Made by a program: the position numbers and the translations under genes. From Clostridiales bacterium (GTDB lineage: Bacteria; Bacillota; Clostridia; Lachnospirales; Lachnospiraceae): DNA of 64,000 bases. The stretch's first letter is position 1; every line of letters starts with the position of its first letter. The notes under the pieces were generated by a model. It saw only the letters and a program-made list of their open reading frames with translations, was not told where the DNA came from and ran no database searches. Of the stretch, positions 25,992 to 36,800 are shown piece by piece. The stretch spans positions 53,776 to 117,775 of the forward strand of contig JAHYZV010000007.1 in the NCBI GenBank assembly GCA_019424245.1. Direction: 5' to 3'.

Positions 25992-26825
25992 ATGAAATAT
26001 GTAAAGTTTGATATGCACTGTCATACGGCTGAGGGTTCAGTAGATGCAAAGGTTAATATAGAAGATTACATTGAGATATTAAGAAGTAAGGGCTTCGGTG
26101 GAATGCTTGTAACAGACCATGACTCATATGGTGGTTATGAAGCATATGTGAATTCGGGAAAGAAGTATGATGATTTCGTTGTTTTAAGAGGTATAGAGTA
26201 TGATAGTCTTGAATTCGGACATTTTATAGTTATACTTCCATCAGATACTCCTGATGAGGTGTATGAATTACTAAGATATAAAGGTCTGACTCTGGATAAG
26301 CTTATTTATATAGTTCATTGCAGCGATGGAATATTAGGTCCGGCACATCCTTATGGAGAACCCTTTATGAGCTTTGCTTCTACTATGTATTGGAATCAGC
26401 CAAAGCAGATTGCACATATGGTACATTTTGATTTCGTTGAAGGTTATAATGCCTGTGAAAGTAATAAAAGCAACAGATATGCCAGAAGATTTGCAAGCGA
26501 CTGCAAAGTACCACTTACAGCAGGTAGTGATGCACATGGCAGTGATTGTGTAGGTCTTGGATATGCACTGCTCCCTGAAACAATAAGGACAGTTGATGAC
26601 TTGATTGTATATTACAAGGAGGAGAATCATCCTAAGGTTGGTGGAACAAGATATGGACACACAACCAAGGACAGGATAGGTTCGTTTAACAAGGTTCTTG
26701 TATACATGTTCTATCTGTATAATAAGGTTGGTGCTATGTTTAAGTATCCTAAGAGAGCCAAGGCTTTCAGGAATGCGTTAAGGGCACTTAACAGAAGATA
26801 CATAATATTCAGGGACAGGAGCTGA
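25992..26825 (+). CDS. PHP-domain metal-dependent phosphoesterase
   Basis: 277 residues. PHP metal ligands are in order: DMHCHT, TDHDSYGG, RGIEY, PAHPYGE and AGSDAHGSDCVG. The C-terminal ~50 residues are basic (KYPKRAKAFRNALRALNRR). Relatives include TrpH/YciV-type 3',5'-nucleoside bisphosphate or oligonucleotide phosphatases. Its place between pstB and phoU suggests that it frees phosphate from small phosphoesters or otherwise serves phosphate starvation; this is inference from location. A hairpin at 26854-26877 follows. Confidence 0.85.
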   Translation: MKYVKFDMHCHTAEGSVDAKVNIEDYIEILRSKGFGGMLVTDHDSYGGYEAYVNSGKKYDDFVVLRGIEYDSLEFGHFIVILPSDTPDEVYELLRYKGLTLDKLIYIVHCSDGILGPAHPYGEPFMSFASTMYWNQPKQIAHMVHFDFVEGYNACESNKSNRYARRFASDCKVPLTAGSDAHGSDCVGLGYALLPETIRTVDDLIVYYKEENHPKVGGTRYGHTTKDRIGSFNKVLVYMFYLYNKVGAMFKYPKRAKAFRNALRALNRRYIIFRDRS

Positions 26826-26853
26826 ATGTCTGCTTATTTACACACAGCATATT

Positions 26854-26877
26854 ATACTGGCAGCAGGCTGCCGGTAT
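26854..26877 (+). other. stem-loop after the PHP gene
   Basis: 10-bp stem ATACTGGCAG / CTGCCGGTAT around CAGG. There is no T-run, so it is a weak terminator or a processing hairpin. A second small perfect hairpin, TTTGTGC-TTT-GCACAAA, lies at 26953-26969 in the phoU leader. Confidence 0.5.
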
Positions 26878-27011
26878 ATTGAACATTTAACCTTCACTAT
26901 GTACATAGCTGTATTATAGTGGAGGTATTTTTGTATACAGAAATATATGTGATTTGTGCTTTGCACAAACTTGAGATGCGCAAAGAAGCAGCGCAAGAAT
27001 GGAGGATTAAT

Positions 27012-27662
27012 ATGAGAAATAGATTTGACAGACAGTTAGTACAGCTTAATGATGAACTTATAGAAATGGGTGGAATGATAGAAAAGGCAATAGCAGATAC
27101 AGTAAAGGCACTTGTGAATCAGGATACAGAGCTTGCAAAGGTTGTCATAGATTATGATGAAGAGATAGACCATCAGGAAAGAGAGATTGAACAGTTGTGT
27201 CTTAAGCTGCTTTTACAGCAGCAGCCGGTTGCAAGAGATTTAAGACTTATATCATCAGCGCTCAAGATGATTACAGATATGGAGAGAATAGGTGACCACG
27301 CTTCTGATATTTCAGAGATTACTCTTGAACTTTCAAGCCAGTCTTATATCAAGAAGCTTGATCATATACAGCAGATGGCTAAGGAAACTATGTATATGCT
27401 TGTGCAGAGTGTAGATGCATTTGTTAATAAGGATATGGATAAGGCAAAGGAAGTTATAGCACATGATGATATAGTAGATGAGCTTTTTGGCAGGGTAAAG
27501 AAGGAGCTTATAAATATGATACATGAGAATGCAGAGGTTGGTGAGCAGGCATCTGATCTTCTCATGGCTGCAAAGTATTTCGAGAGAATAGGCGATCACG
27601 CTACCAATATATCAGAATGGGTTATATTCTCAATAACAGGTGAACATCCAGACGATAAATAA
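27012..27662 (+). CDS. phoU: phosphate signalling protein PhoU
   Basis: 217 residues, two tandem three-helix PhoU repeats, each with the E/DxxxD metal-binding pattern (DMERIGDHASDISE, FERIGDHATNISEW). The start is the ATG 7 nt after GGAGG (27001-27005); an in-frame upstream extension would be unlike the family. It links Pst transport to the PhoB/PhoR-type system and represses when phosphate is plentiful. Confidence 0.95.
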   Translation: MRNRFDRQLVQLNDELIEMGGMIEKAIADTVKALVNQDTELAKVVIDYDEEIDHQEREIEQLCLKLLLQQQPVARDLRLISSALKMITDMERIGDHASDISEITLELSSQSYIKKLDHIQQMAKETMYMLVQSVDAFVNKDMDKAKEVIAHDDIVDELFGRVKKELINMIHENAEVGEQASDLLMAAKYFERIGDHATNISEWVIFSITGEHPDDK

Positions 27663-27738
27663 ACCGAAATAAATTGAGAATATAAAACCACAATAATTTA
27701 ATGGTAATAATTTAGTGGTAATAATTTTATGATAAGAA

Positions 27739-27782
27739 TTTACACAGAATTTACATAAGGTTCATATAACATTTATATACGT
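27739..27782 (+). promoter_or_regulatory. Pho box (four 11-bp direct repeats) upstream of the Na/Pi cotransporter
   Basis: Four consecutive 11-mers: TTTACACAGAA, TTTACATAAGG, TTCATATAACA and TTTATATACGT. Same register and half-site as the box before pstS. Confidence 0.75.
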
Positions 27783-27848
27783 GAATTACACTCCAAAATG
27801 TAAAGAATAAATGAAGTCAGATTAAACAGACAAAGATTTGGAGGAAAT

Positions 27849-29642
27849 ATGGACATATTTGGTGTATTATCATTAATAGGCGGATTAGCAATATTCCTGT
27901 ATGGAATGGATCTGTTGGGTGAAGGATTAACTGGCGCCTCAGGTGGAAAACTTGAAAAAATACTGGAAAAGCTTACATCCAGCCCGATAAAGGCGGTACT
28001 TCTTGGAGCTGGCGTAACAGCAGTAATACAGTCATCATCAGCCACAACAGTTATGGTTGTAGGCTTTGTTAATTCAGGTATTATGAAGCTTAGCCAGGCA
28101 GTTGGCGTAATAATGGGTGCTAATATAGGTACGACTATAACATCCTGGATATTGAGTCTTACAGGTATTGAAAGCAGTAATATATTCATAAGCCTGTTAA
28201 AGCCAACCTCATTTTCGCCAGTTCTTGCTGCAGTTGGCATAATATTTCTGATGTTTTTAAAGAAGGACAGCTTAAAGAATCCAGGAAAGATAATGATAGG
28301 CTTTGCACTTCTTATGTACGGCATGGATGCTATGAGCTCATCAGTTGCACCACTTGCCGAGGTGCCACAGTTCGCATCAATACTTACCGCATTTTCTAAT
28401 CCGGTGCTTGGAATGCTTGCAGGTATGCTGTTTACAGCTATTATTCAGAGTTCATCAGCATCAGTAGGTATACTTCAGGCATTATGCTCAACAGGTATAT
28501 TAAGCTATGCAACAGCACTTCCTATTATTATGGGACAGAACATAGGTACCTGTGTTACAGCTTTGCTTTCAAGTATTGGAGCAACTAAGAATGGTAAGAG
28601 AGCTGCCATTATTCATCTGTACTTTAACGTGATTGGTACTGTTACATTTATGATAGTATTCTATGCTTTAAATGCAGTAATACACTTTTCATTCTTGAAC
28701 CTGACAGCACAGGAATTCGGAATAGCAGTAATACATACCACATTTAACATAATAACAACAGCATATCTGCTTCCTTTAAGAAAGGTGCTTGAGAAGCTGG
28801 CATATGCTACTATTAAGCTTGATGATGATGAAAAAAGAATCATGGATAGAAGAAGTGAAAATGAATTCGTATTGCTTGATGACAGATTCTTAGAGGCACC
28901 AAGTCTTGCTGTAGAGCATTGCAAACAGGTTATCAATAAGATGGCAGATATATCGCGTGAGTCTTTATTCATATCTATGTCGCTTATAGGCGGGTATGAT
29001 GAAGAACAGGCACTTCGAGTAGGAGAACTTGAAACAAGGGCAGATAAATATGAGGATGCACTTGGAACATACATAATGAAGATAAGTACGAAGAATCTAA
29101 AAAAAGAGGATTCAGAAATGCTTAATGTTATGTTACATTGTATAGGAGATTTCGAAAGAATATCAGATCATGCATGTAATATATGTGATTCAGCAAGAGA
29201 GTTGCAGCAAAAGAATATGCAGTTTTCACCTAAGGCAGAGACTGAGCTTGATATATTAAGTTCAGCAGTGAGAGAAGCGGTAGATATATCCTTTGATGCG
29301 TTTAAGAGTAATAGTAAAAATGAGGCAGATAAGGTTGAACCTTTAGAAGAGCTTATAGAGACTCTTGCAGTAGAACTAAAGGCAAGACATATAAGAAGGC
29401 TTCGTGAGGGTAAGTGTACTATTGAGCTAGGGTTCGCACATTCAGATATTCTTAATAATCTGGAAAGGGTAGCAGACCATTGTTCTAATATTGCGGTGGA
29501 TGTTATTCAGAGTGACCAGTTGGAATTCGATGCACATGAATATCTTGACGGAATAAAGAATAAAGATAATCAGCAGTTTGCAAGGGATTATAAGGCTTAT
29601 AAGGAAAAATACAGACTGCCGGAAACACGCAGTTTTCAGTAG
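27849..29642 (+). CDS. Na+/phosphate cotransporter with PhoU-like C-terminal domain
   Basis: 597 residues. The N-terminal ~320 residues are membrane-embedded, with the duplicated NptA/SLC34 motif IQSSSATTVMVVGFV and IQSSSASVGILQAL. The C-terminal ~230 residues form a PhoU-like helical domain (FERISDHACNICDSA, LERVADHCSNIAVDV). Such fusions are common in Firmicutes. A Pho box lies just upstream. This gives the cell a low-affinity, sodium-driven phosphate route beside PstSCAB. Confidence 0.92.
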   Translation: MDIFGVLSLIGGLAIFLYGMDLLGEGLTGASGGKLEKILEKLTSSPIKAVLLGAGVTAVIQSSSATTVMVVGFVNSGIMKLSQAVGVIMGANIGTTITSWILSLTGIESSNIFISLLKPTSFSPVLAAVGIIFLMFLKKDSLKNPGKIMIGFALLMYGMDAMSSSVAPLAEVPQFASILTAFSNPVLGMLAGMLFTAIIQSSSASVGILQALCSTGILSYATALPIIMGQNIGTCVTALLSSIGATKNGKRAAIIHLYFNVIGTVTFMIVFYALNAVIHFSFLNLTAQEFGIAVIHTTFNIITTAYLLPLRKVLEKLAYATIKLDDDEKRIMDRRSENEFVLLDDRFLEAPSLAVEHCKQVINKMADISRESLFISMSLIGGYDEEQALRVGELETRADKYEDALGTYIMKISTKNLKKEDSEMLNVMLHCIGDFERISDHACNICDSARELQQKNMQFSPKAETELDILSSAVREAVDISFDAFKSNSKNEADKVEPLEELIETLAVELKARHIRRLREGKCTIELGFAHSDILNNLERVADHCSNIAVDVIQSDQLEFDAHEYLDGIKNKDNQQFARDYKAYKEKYRLPETRSFQ

Positions 29643-29707
29643 TAGTAGAGCCGTAAAGCTTATATACACTTACTATTAATCGTATAAGAACAGAAGGGAA
29701 GATGAAT

Positions 29708-30391
29708 ATGGCATACATATATGTAGTTGAGGATGACAATAATATAAGCGAAATTGAAGGCTTTGCGTTAAAGAATGCAGGGCATACAGTTATAGAGTGT
29801 GCCAGTGGAAAGGACTTCCATAAGCTGATGAGGGAACGTATTCCAGATCTCGTTCTTTTAGATATAATGCTTCCTGATGAAGATGGACTTGAAATTCTAA
29901 GAAAGCTAAGACAGGTTCCAGAAACCAGAAGAGTTCCTGTGATTATGGTTACAGCTAAAACAACAGAGATAGATAAGGTTAAAGGTCTTGATATGGGAGC
30001 GGATGACTATATAACAAAGCCGTTTGGAATTATGGAGCTTATATCAAGGGTAAAGGCAGTGCTTAGAAGGGCTGGTGGAACTGATGAAGAGAAGCTTATA
30101 GGAATAGGCCAGTTATTCATAGATGATGAGAAGCGTGTTGCTTATGTTGAAGATAAGCCAGTTGAACTTACATACAAGGAATATGAGCTTTTAAAGTATC
30201 TTGCTCTTAACAGGGGAATCGTGCTTACAAGAGATAATATCATGGACAGGATATGGAGTACAGATTATGAAGGAGAGTCAAGAACGCTGGATGTCCATAT
30301 TAAGACATTAAGGCACAAGCTTGGAGATGCTGGTAATTATATAAAGACAGTAAGAAATGTGGGCTATTTTATGGATGATGAGGCTCATTAA
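29708..30391 (+). CDS. OmpR-family response regulator (PhoB/PhoP type)
   Basis: 227 residues: receiver domain with acidic pocket VVEDD, phosphorylated Asp in LVLLDIML, and the Lys of TKPF, then an OmpR winged helix (LTYKEYELLKYL ... SRTLDVHIKTLRHKLGD). The ATG at 29708 suits the GAAGGGAAG ribosome site; the ATG two codons earlier is too close. Given its partner kinase and location it should bind the two Pho boxes. Assignment as PhoB/PhoP is by context. Confidence 0.9.
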   Translation: MAYIYVVEDDNNISEIEGFALKNAGHTVIECASGKDFHKLMRERIPDLVLLDIMLPDEDGLEILRKLRQVPETRRVPVIMVTAKTTEIDKVKGLDMGADDYITKPFGIMELISRVKAVLRRAGGTDEEKLIGIGQLFIDDEKRVAYVEDKPVELTYKEYELLKYLALNRGIVLTRDNIMDRIWSTDYEGESRTLDVHIKTLRHKLGDAGNYIKTVRNVGYFMDDEAH

Positions 30392-30408
30392 GCTTAAAAG
30401 GAGTTCTT

Positions 30409-31818
30409 ATGAAGAAAAGAATTAACATACAATGTATGTTGCTCGCATTTGTCACTATTGTATCTGCAATGGCAATATCTACATTTGTATTTTACAACAT
30501 ATTAAAGCGCGAGGTTTTAGGCGATATGCGCAATTATGTTGATATATTTATTGGTGCAGATGCGTGGGGAATGGTAAGTGATCCGGACGATATCAATGAG
30601 CAGAAGGTAATAGAAAGCTATGATGGTAATCTCAGAGTTACATTTATTAATGCTGAGGGATATGCGGTTGTGGATAATCTTGTTGAAGTGACAGATATGG
30701 AGAATCACAATAAAAGACCAGAGGTTGTTGAAGCCAGAAGAAATGGCTATGGAAGTGATATAAGAAAGTCAGAAACCTTGCAGAAGAATTCATTTTATTA
30801 TGCAGTGGAGCTTGATAACGGATATGTGTTAAGAGTTTCAAGAGAAGTAAGCAGTATGACAAGTATTATGATAAGTGCATTACCTGTAGCTGTGTTGTTA
30901 TGTGTTATTCTTTTTGTGATAAGCTCTATAAGCTCACATCTGCTTACAAAGAGTATCGTAGAGCCGATAGAATTTCTGGCAGATAATATGGATGCATCAG
31001 ATTCTATAAAGGTGTATAAGGAGCTGGTACCCTTTGTTAATACAATAAAGAAGCAGCATGAGGATATTATGCGTAATGCTGATATGCGTCAGGAATTCAC
31101 AGCGAATGTTTCACACGAACTAAAAACACCACTTACATCAATATCTGGTTATTCTGAGCTTATAGAAAGTGGAATGGCTGGTGGTGATGATGCCAAGCGC
31201 TTCGCAACAGAAATACATAAGAGCTCACAGCGCCTGCTTACTCTTATTAATGATATTATCAAGATATCAGAGCTTGATGCAACATCTTCTGATGAAGCCT
31301 TTGAAAGTGTCAATCTTTATGAAATAGCAAAATCAACAGTACAGATGCTGGAGTTGAATGCCCAGAAAAATGGTGTGATAATGAATCTTTCAGGCAAAGA
31401 TATAAGTATAATGGCTGACAGACAGATGATTGACGAGCTTATTTACAATCTATGCGACAATGCCATAAGATACAATAATCCTGGAGGAAGAGTCTGGGTA
31501 TCTGTATATGAGCGGGAGGCTGCAGCTTATGCTGATGGTGGCGGAAGCGGTGTGAATAATGGTACTTATGGAAATAGCAGTAAAAGGGCAGTTGTCATTG
31601 AGGTCAGGGATAACGGAATAGGTATATCTAAGGAAAACCAGCAAAGAATATTTGAAAGATTTTACAGAGTTGATAAGAGCCGTTCAAAGCTTACCGGCGG
31701 AACAGGACTTGGACTTGCTATTGTTAAGCATATAGTTGCAAAGCATGATAATGCACATATAGAGCTTGATAGTGAGCTTGGAACTGGAACAACTATAAGA
31801 GTTGTATTTGAACAGTAG
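30409..31818 (+). CDS. sensor histidine kinase (PhoR-like)
   Basis: 469 residues: N-terminal membrane helix, ~115-residue extracytoplasmic sensor, second helix (about 150-170), short HAMP-like linker, HisKA with the phospho-accepting His in SHELKTPLTSI, and a complete HATPase (N-box DNAIRYNNPGG, VRDNGIGI, GTGLGLAI). A Gly/Ser/Asn-rich insert of about 25 residues (GGGSGVNNGTYGNSS) lies between N-box and G1 box. There is no PAS domain, unlike many PhoR proteins. Pairs with the adjacent response regulator. Confidence 0.9.
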   Translation: MKKRINIQCMLLAFVTIVSAMAISTFVFYNILKREVLGDMRNYVDIFIGADAWGMVSDPDDINEQKVIESYDGNLRVTFINAEGYAVVDNLVEVTDMENHNKRPEVVEARRNGYGSDIRKSETLQKNSFYYAVELDNGYVLRVSREVSSMTSIMISALPVAVLLCVILFVISSISSHLLTKSIVEPIEFLADNMDASDSIKVYKELVPFVNTIKKQHEDIMRNADMRQEFTANVSHELKTPLTSISGYSELIESGMAGGDDAKRFATEIHKSSQRLLTLINDIIKISELDATSSDEAFESVNLYEIAKSTVQMLELNAQKNGVIMNLSGKDISIMADRQMIDELIYNLCDNAIRYNNPGGRVWVSVYEREAAAYADGGGSGVNNGTYGNSSKRAVVIEVRDNGIGISKENQQRIFERFYRVDKSRSKLTGGTGLGLAIVKHIVAKHDNAHIELDSELGTGTTIRVVFEQ

Positions 31819-31838
31819 TGAGAAGAGAACTTATAACA

Positions 31839-31911
31839 AATCCATAATTAGCATAAACCAACAATAAATCCATAAGTATCGGTTGACTAATCCATAAGAA
31901 AGGATTAATCT
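31839..31911 (+). promoter_or_regulatory. three AATCCATAA repeats and a promoter before the MATE gene
   Basis: AATCCATAA occurs at 31839-31847, 31867-31875 and 31889-31897. The last copy lies inside the promoter TTGACT (31883-31888), 17 nt, TAATCT (31906-31911). TAATCC/GGATTA followed by TTTT could also form a weak terminator for the kinase operon. Confidence 0.45.
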
Positions 31912-31981
31912 TTTATATTAGCAGCTTGTATCCGGTATACCGAAAAGATGCTTTTAATGAACTATGGAGAGTGGATACGTT

Positions 31982-33346
31982 ATGAGTATGAAAAAACTAT
32001 TTGATATTGATAAACATAACCTTTTGTTTCACAATAAAGCACTTTTTGCCTTACTTATACCAATCGTAGTAGAACAGCTTCTTAACTCTTTTATGGGTAT
32101 GGTTGATACTATGATGGTGAGTAATCTTGGAAGTCAGGCAATATCAGGAGTATCGCTGGTAGATTCGGTTAATAACCTTATAGTGCAGCTTTTTTCTGCA
32201 ATGGCAACAGGAGCAGCGATTATATGCTCACATTATATTGGTATGAGAAATAAGGATGGAGCTAATAAGGCTGCAAGACAGGTCGTACTTACTGTTATGG
32301 TGATATCACTTGCAATAACCATACTTGGGCTTATATTCAGAAGACCGCTTCTTACTTTGATATTTGGACATGTTGAGCAGGAGGTTATGGATAATGCGGT
32401 GGATTATTTTTTGTTTACGGCACTTAGCTATCCATTTCTTGCACTTTTTTCAGCTGGCTCAGCAATATTCAGGTCTTGTGGTAACTCAAGATATCCTATG
32501 ATGGTGTCAGTGATATCAAACGTGTTTAACATAGGTGGTAATGCACTTCTGATGTTTGTGTTTAAGTTAGGAGTTTCTGGTGCAGCGATATCTACGCTTG
32601 TGTCAAGAGTGTTCTGTATGGTAGTTATATTTATAGCTTTGTCAAAGCCTAAGCTTGATATAGTTGTAAAGGATTATGCGGCTATAAGACCAGATTTCGG
32701 ACTTATTAAGTCGATACTTGCAATAGGTGTGCCTTCAGGTATAGAGAACAGCATGTTCCAGTTCGGCAAGCTTGCCATACAGTCAACAGTATCAACACTT
32801 GGAACAGCAGCCATAGCAGCACAGGCGATGACTAATATACTGGAAAATGTGAATGGTATATTCGGAATAGGAGTTGGAATGTGTCTTATGACAGTTGTAG
32901 GACAGACACTTGGTGCAGGCCGTAAGGAAGAGGCAAAGTACTATATTGTCAAGCTTGCAGGAATAGCAGAGCTTGGAATAATAGCATCGTGCCTGCTGGT
33001 TTATGCATTTGCTGGTCCTATTACAAGGCTTGGAGGAATGGAGACAGATAGTGCACGTATGTGTATAGAGATGGTTGGTGCAATAACAATAGTGAAGCCA
33101 CTTGTATGGGTATTATCCTTTGTTCCGGCATATGGCATGAGAGCTGCAGGAGATGTGAGATTTTCAATGACAACCTCGATTATAACAATGTGGGGCTGCC
33201 GTGTTGCGCTAAGTATAGCACTTATACGAATATTTGGTATGGGTCCTATTGGTGTGTGGTATGGTATGTTTGCAGACTGGACAATACGTGGAATAATATT
33301 TACAACAAGATTCTTTAGTGGAAGATGGGTAAAGAAGGTTATATAA
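31982..33346 (+). CDS. MATE-family multidrug/cation antiporter
   Basis: 454 residues with about twelve membrane segments in two related halves. Family features: MGMVDTMMVSNLG near the N-terminus, ATGAAIICSHYIG, and IFGIGVGMCLMTVVGQTLGAG in the second half. The start is set at the ATG with GGAGAG about ten nt upstream; an ATG six codons earlier overlaps that site. Exports drugs or metabolites using Na+ or H+. Substrate unknown. Confidence 0.88.
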   Translation: MSMKKLFDIDKHNLLFHNKALFALLIPIVVEQLLNSFMGMVDTMMVSNLGSQAISGVSLVDSVNNLIVQLFSAMATGAAIICSHYIGMRNKDGANKAARQVVLTVMVISLAITILGLIFRRPLLTLIFGHVEQEVMDNAVDYFLFTALSYPFLALFSAGSAIFRSCGNSRYPMMVSVISNVFNIGGNALLMFVFKLGVSGAAISTLVSRVFCMVVIFIALSKPKLDIVVKDYAAIRPDFGLIKSILAIGVPSGIENSMFQFGKLAIQSTVSTLGTAAIAAQAMTNILENVNGIFGIGVGMCLMTVVGQTLGAGRKEEAKYYIVKLAGIAELGIIASCLLVYAFAGPITRLGGMETDSARMCIEMVGAITIVKPLVWVLSFVPAYGMRAAGDVRFSMTTSIITMWGCRVALSIALIRIFGMGPIGVWYGMFADWTIRGIIFTTRFFSGRWVKKVI

Positions 33347-33365
33347 TACATAAGCAGGTATCAAA

Positions 33366-33446
33366 GGGGAACAGTAAATATATGTTTACTGTTCCCCCTT
33401 CATATTTAGAGAGAATGAGCTGTGGGTAAAACCATGGCTCTTTTTT
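33366..33446 (+). terminator. two tandem terminators
   Basis: First: perfect 13-bp stem (33366-33378 with 33385-33397), weak T-run. Second: GAGCTGTGG / CCATGGCTC with two G-U pairs, followed by seven T residues. Confidence 0.85.
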
Positions 33447-33640
33447 TAAGAAAAAATATAAGACAGAGAAGATAAAAGTGGAAAGATTATAATAGAGCTA
33501 AAAACATACTTAAGCACTTATATAAAAATAGAATAGTTTTTTTATTAGAGAAAATGACAAGTGTATGTTCATTTGTAGTATGTAAAATGATAATAAATTG
33601 TATAAAAGTAACAAAGAGATAAAACTTTTTCTTTAAAATA

Positions 33641-33669
33641 TTGACAAAATTGCAAAAAAGATGTATTTT
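33641..33669 (+). promoter_or_regulatory. promoter of the GH28 surface protein gene
   Basis: TTGACA (33641-33646), 17 nt, TATTTT (33664-33669). This predicts a ~145-nt untranslated leader. The rest of the 33447-33819 gap is very A+T-rich and shows no further element I can name. Confidence 0.65.
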
Positions 33670-33819
33670 CAAGGCACTTAAACAAAAGACTTATATAAAA
33701 GTTATTAGCGTATTCGGTGTAGGGAACGAATATATTTCAGGGAGTAAGTATTCTTTTGTTTAAGATGGTATTTACATTTTATTGCAGACGTATATCAGTC
33801 AAGGCAGATAGGAGGAAGT

Positions 33820-36800
33820 ATGTTAAGATTCAGAAAGGCTGCAGCGTTGGGACTTGCAGCACTTATGACAGTCAGTTCACTCGGCACTTTGCAGACAGTG
33901 GGAGCGTCAGGGCTGCCAACTACACAGGGGCATGACAAGTATGTCAACAAGAATGTGTTTGATGTTATATCAAGTGACACATTTGGTACAAAGGAGCTGG
34001 AAAGCCCATTATTTGATAAGACTAAGGGTTCAAGTGATATCACAGATTTACAGGTTCCTACGCTTGCATATGATGATACAAGTATAGGTCTTGTGTGGCA
34101 GAAGCCAGAAAAGTACGATAATGTAGCAGATTATAAAGTATACATAAATGGTGAGTCTGCCGGTACAGCAAGAGAAAACTACAAGGTAAACGCTGCATGG
34201 GCAGCAAAGTATATGGAATCATTCTATGATTACTATAATACACAGGGTAAGAGCGATGTTGAGATGGTTAATGTAGATATCCATGCATACAGAGCAACAG
34301 GACTTAAACCAGATACAGAGTATACATTTAAGGTAGTAGCTGTGGACAAGGATGGCAAGGAACTTGGAAGCGCTAAAGAGATAAAGCAAAGAACAACTAA
34401 AGCACCAGAGGTTGTTAATATCAAGGATTTTGGTGCAGTTGAAACAGAAGGCTACACATCTTACAATGATGAGATTAATGCAGTTATAGAGAGTAACACA
34501 AAGGCTATCCAGGCAGCAATCGATGCATGTCCTGAGGGTGGAAAGGTTGTTATACCTGAAAACTCAGATGGAAAGGTTTTCGTCAGTGGTGCTGTATGGT
34601 TAAAGAGTGATATGACACTCGAGGTTAATGGTACATTATGGGCATCACCTAACAGTGACCATTTTGAGATAGGTTTTCTCATGTATCCATTCTACACAGA
34701 TACAAGAGGCTGGGGACTTGTCAATGCGATGACAGCAGATGAGTCTAATCCTATAAAGAACGTAAGAGTAACAGGAACAGGTACTCTTTATGGTAACGGC
34801 TGGAAGTATGGTGCCGGTTCAACTATATACGAAGATGGTTATACATCTAACAAGGGTAAGAATACTCAGGCTGGTGATCCAACAGACACTGAAAACTGGG
34901 GTCTTCCAAGATATGTTGGAGGCGGTAATGTAAATGTATTCTATCAGGGTATCCAGTCAAAGGATTCAGCATATAAGTACCTTAAGAATACAGGTAAATA
35001 TGATGAAGCCAAGCTTAACGCAATATTTGGTGCCAAGACAGCAGATGAAGCAAAAAAAGCAACAGAAGGAGTAGCAGGAGAAGACCTTAAGTTTGCATAT
35101 GCAACACGTTCAAGTCTTCTTATTATGAGAAACTGTGAAAATGTTTATGTTGGTGATATCACTATTGAGAACCCATCTAACCATTCAGTTAATATTCTTG
35201 ATTCAAGAAATATTGCAACAACTAATGTAAAGGTATTCTCATATGATGGTAACAACGGTGATGGTCTTGGATATGGCTGTTCACAGAATGTAGTCTGCTG
35301 GGGTAACTTCACAGATACAGGTGATGATAACTTAGGTTTTGGTTCATCAGTAGGTATGGGTGCAAGAGATTCAGAAATCCAGACAAACTCAGAAGTATGG
35401 ATGTTTGATAACTTCCTTCGTGAAGGCCATGGTGGTCTTGCAGCAGGAAGCCACACAGGTAATGGTATTCAGGATGTTCTTTTTGAAGATACAGTTATGA
35501 ACCATATTGATATGGCATTCAGATTCAAGTCAGCACCTACTAACGGAGGTTTCGGTGCTAACATAACTATGCGTGACTGTGCAGTAGCTGATACTAATCA
35601 GGGCTGGGTATTTACAACAAGCTATGGTGATCCTAACTCAGCATCATCTACAGAACATGCTGAAATCGGTGAGTTCTATAACTTTGCATCATACAATGTT
35701 TCAGTATATGGTGCTAACCATAATACAATACAGGTACTTGCAGATATTGACCCAGTAGGCAATACAAGCAAGCCATTACATTCACACCACAATATGTATT
35801 TCCAGGATATTACATTTGGTAATGTAGGTTCTAATGGTTCTTACAAGAACAAGAATGGCTGGGAAACACTTATAGGCTGTGACAATTCAGTATTTTACAA
35901 TGTAAAGACAGTATCATATAACAATAAAGCAGAGAGTAAGAAGACTGACAAGGCATGGAATAACATCCAGTATTGTAATAATCTTATATTCCAGGGAACT
36001 ACATGGGATTCACTTAATGCATGTAAAGATAATATGAAAGCTGCTATGAGTGGAATAACTGTAAAAGATAACACAGTAAAGGCTGAGAATTATAAAGAAA
36101 CACCAGAAACACCAGATAAGCCGGATGCAGGCGATAACAAACCAGATGCTGGTATAACAACAGAGTGGACAGCAAGCGTTGATGAATGTGCAGATTTCTT
36201 TAATGATGCGGTAGCTGCAACAGAAGGAAAGACAGATGCTATCACAACAGTACCTAAGCTAGAAACAAAGAACACACCTCATAACATTGGTTATCTTTAT
36301 GATAATGAACATAACAAGGGAAAAACTTCATATCCTGGATTAGAACAGGGTTATGCTTATACTAACTGCGATATAGCAGGACTTACTAAGCTTGTATTAC
36401 CAGTAAACAGACAGACAGACGCAGGAACACAGAATATTTCAGTACGTCTTGATTCTAAGAATGGTGCAGAGATTGCAAAGGCAACACTTAAAGGTACTAA
36501 GGCAGATAATTATATAGATTATGAGATGGATGTAACACTTCCAGAAGGAACAGATACAACTAAGCCTCATAAGATATTCGTAGTATTTACATCAACAGGT
36601 AACACAGCCAACTATATTGCCAATGTAAGAGATCTTAAGGGTATTAAGACAGCAACAGCAAAGGCAGCAGACAGCAGAGCAGCAGCTAAGGAGTCAGTAG
36701 ACCTTACAAAAGGTCTTACAGAAGGAACAGAATATAACAAAGACAGCGCATATGCTACAGTTTCTACACTTGAAACAGCAGGTGTTAATGTACTTTCAGA

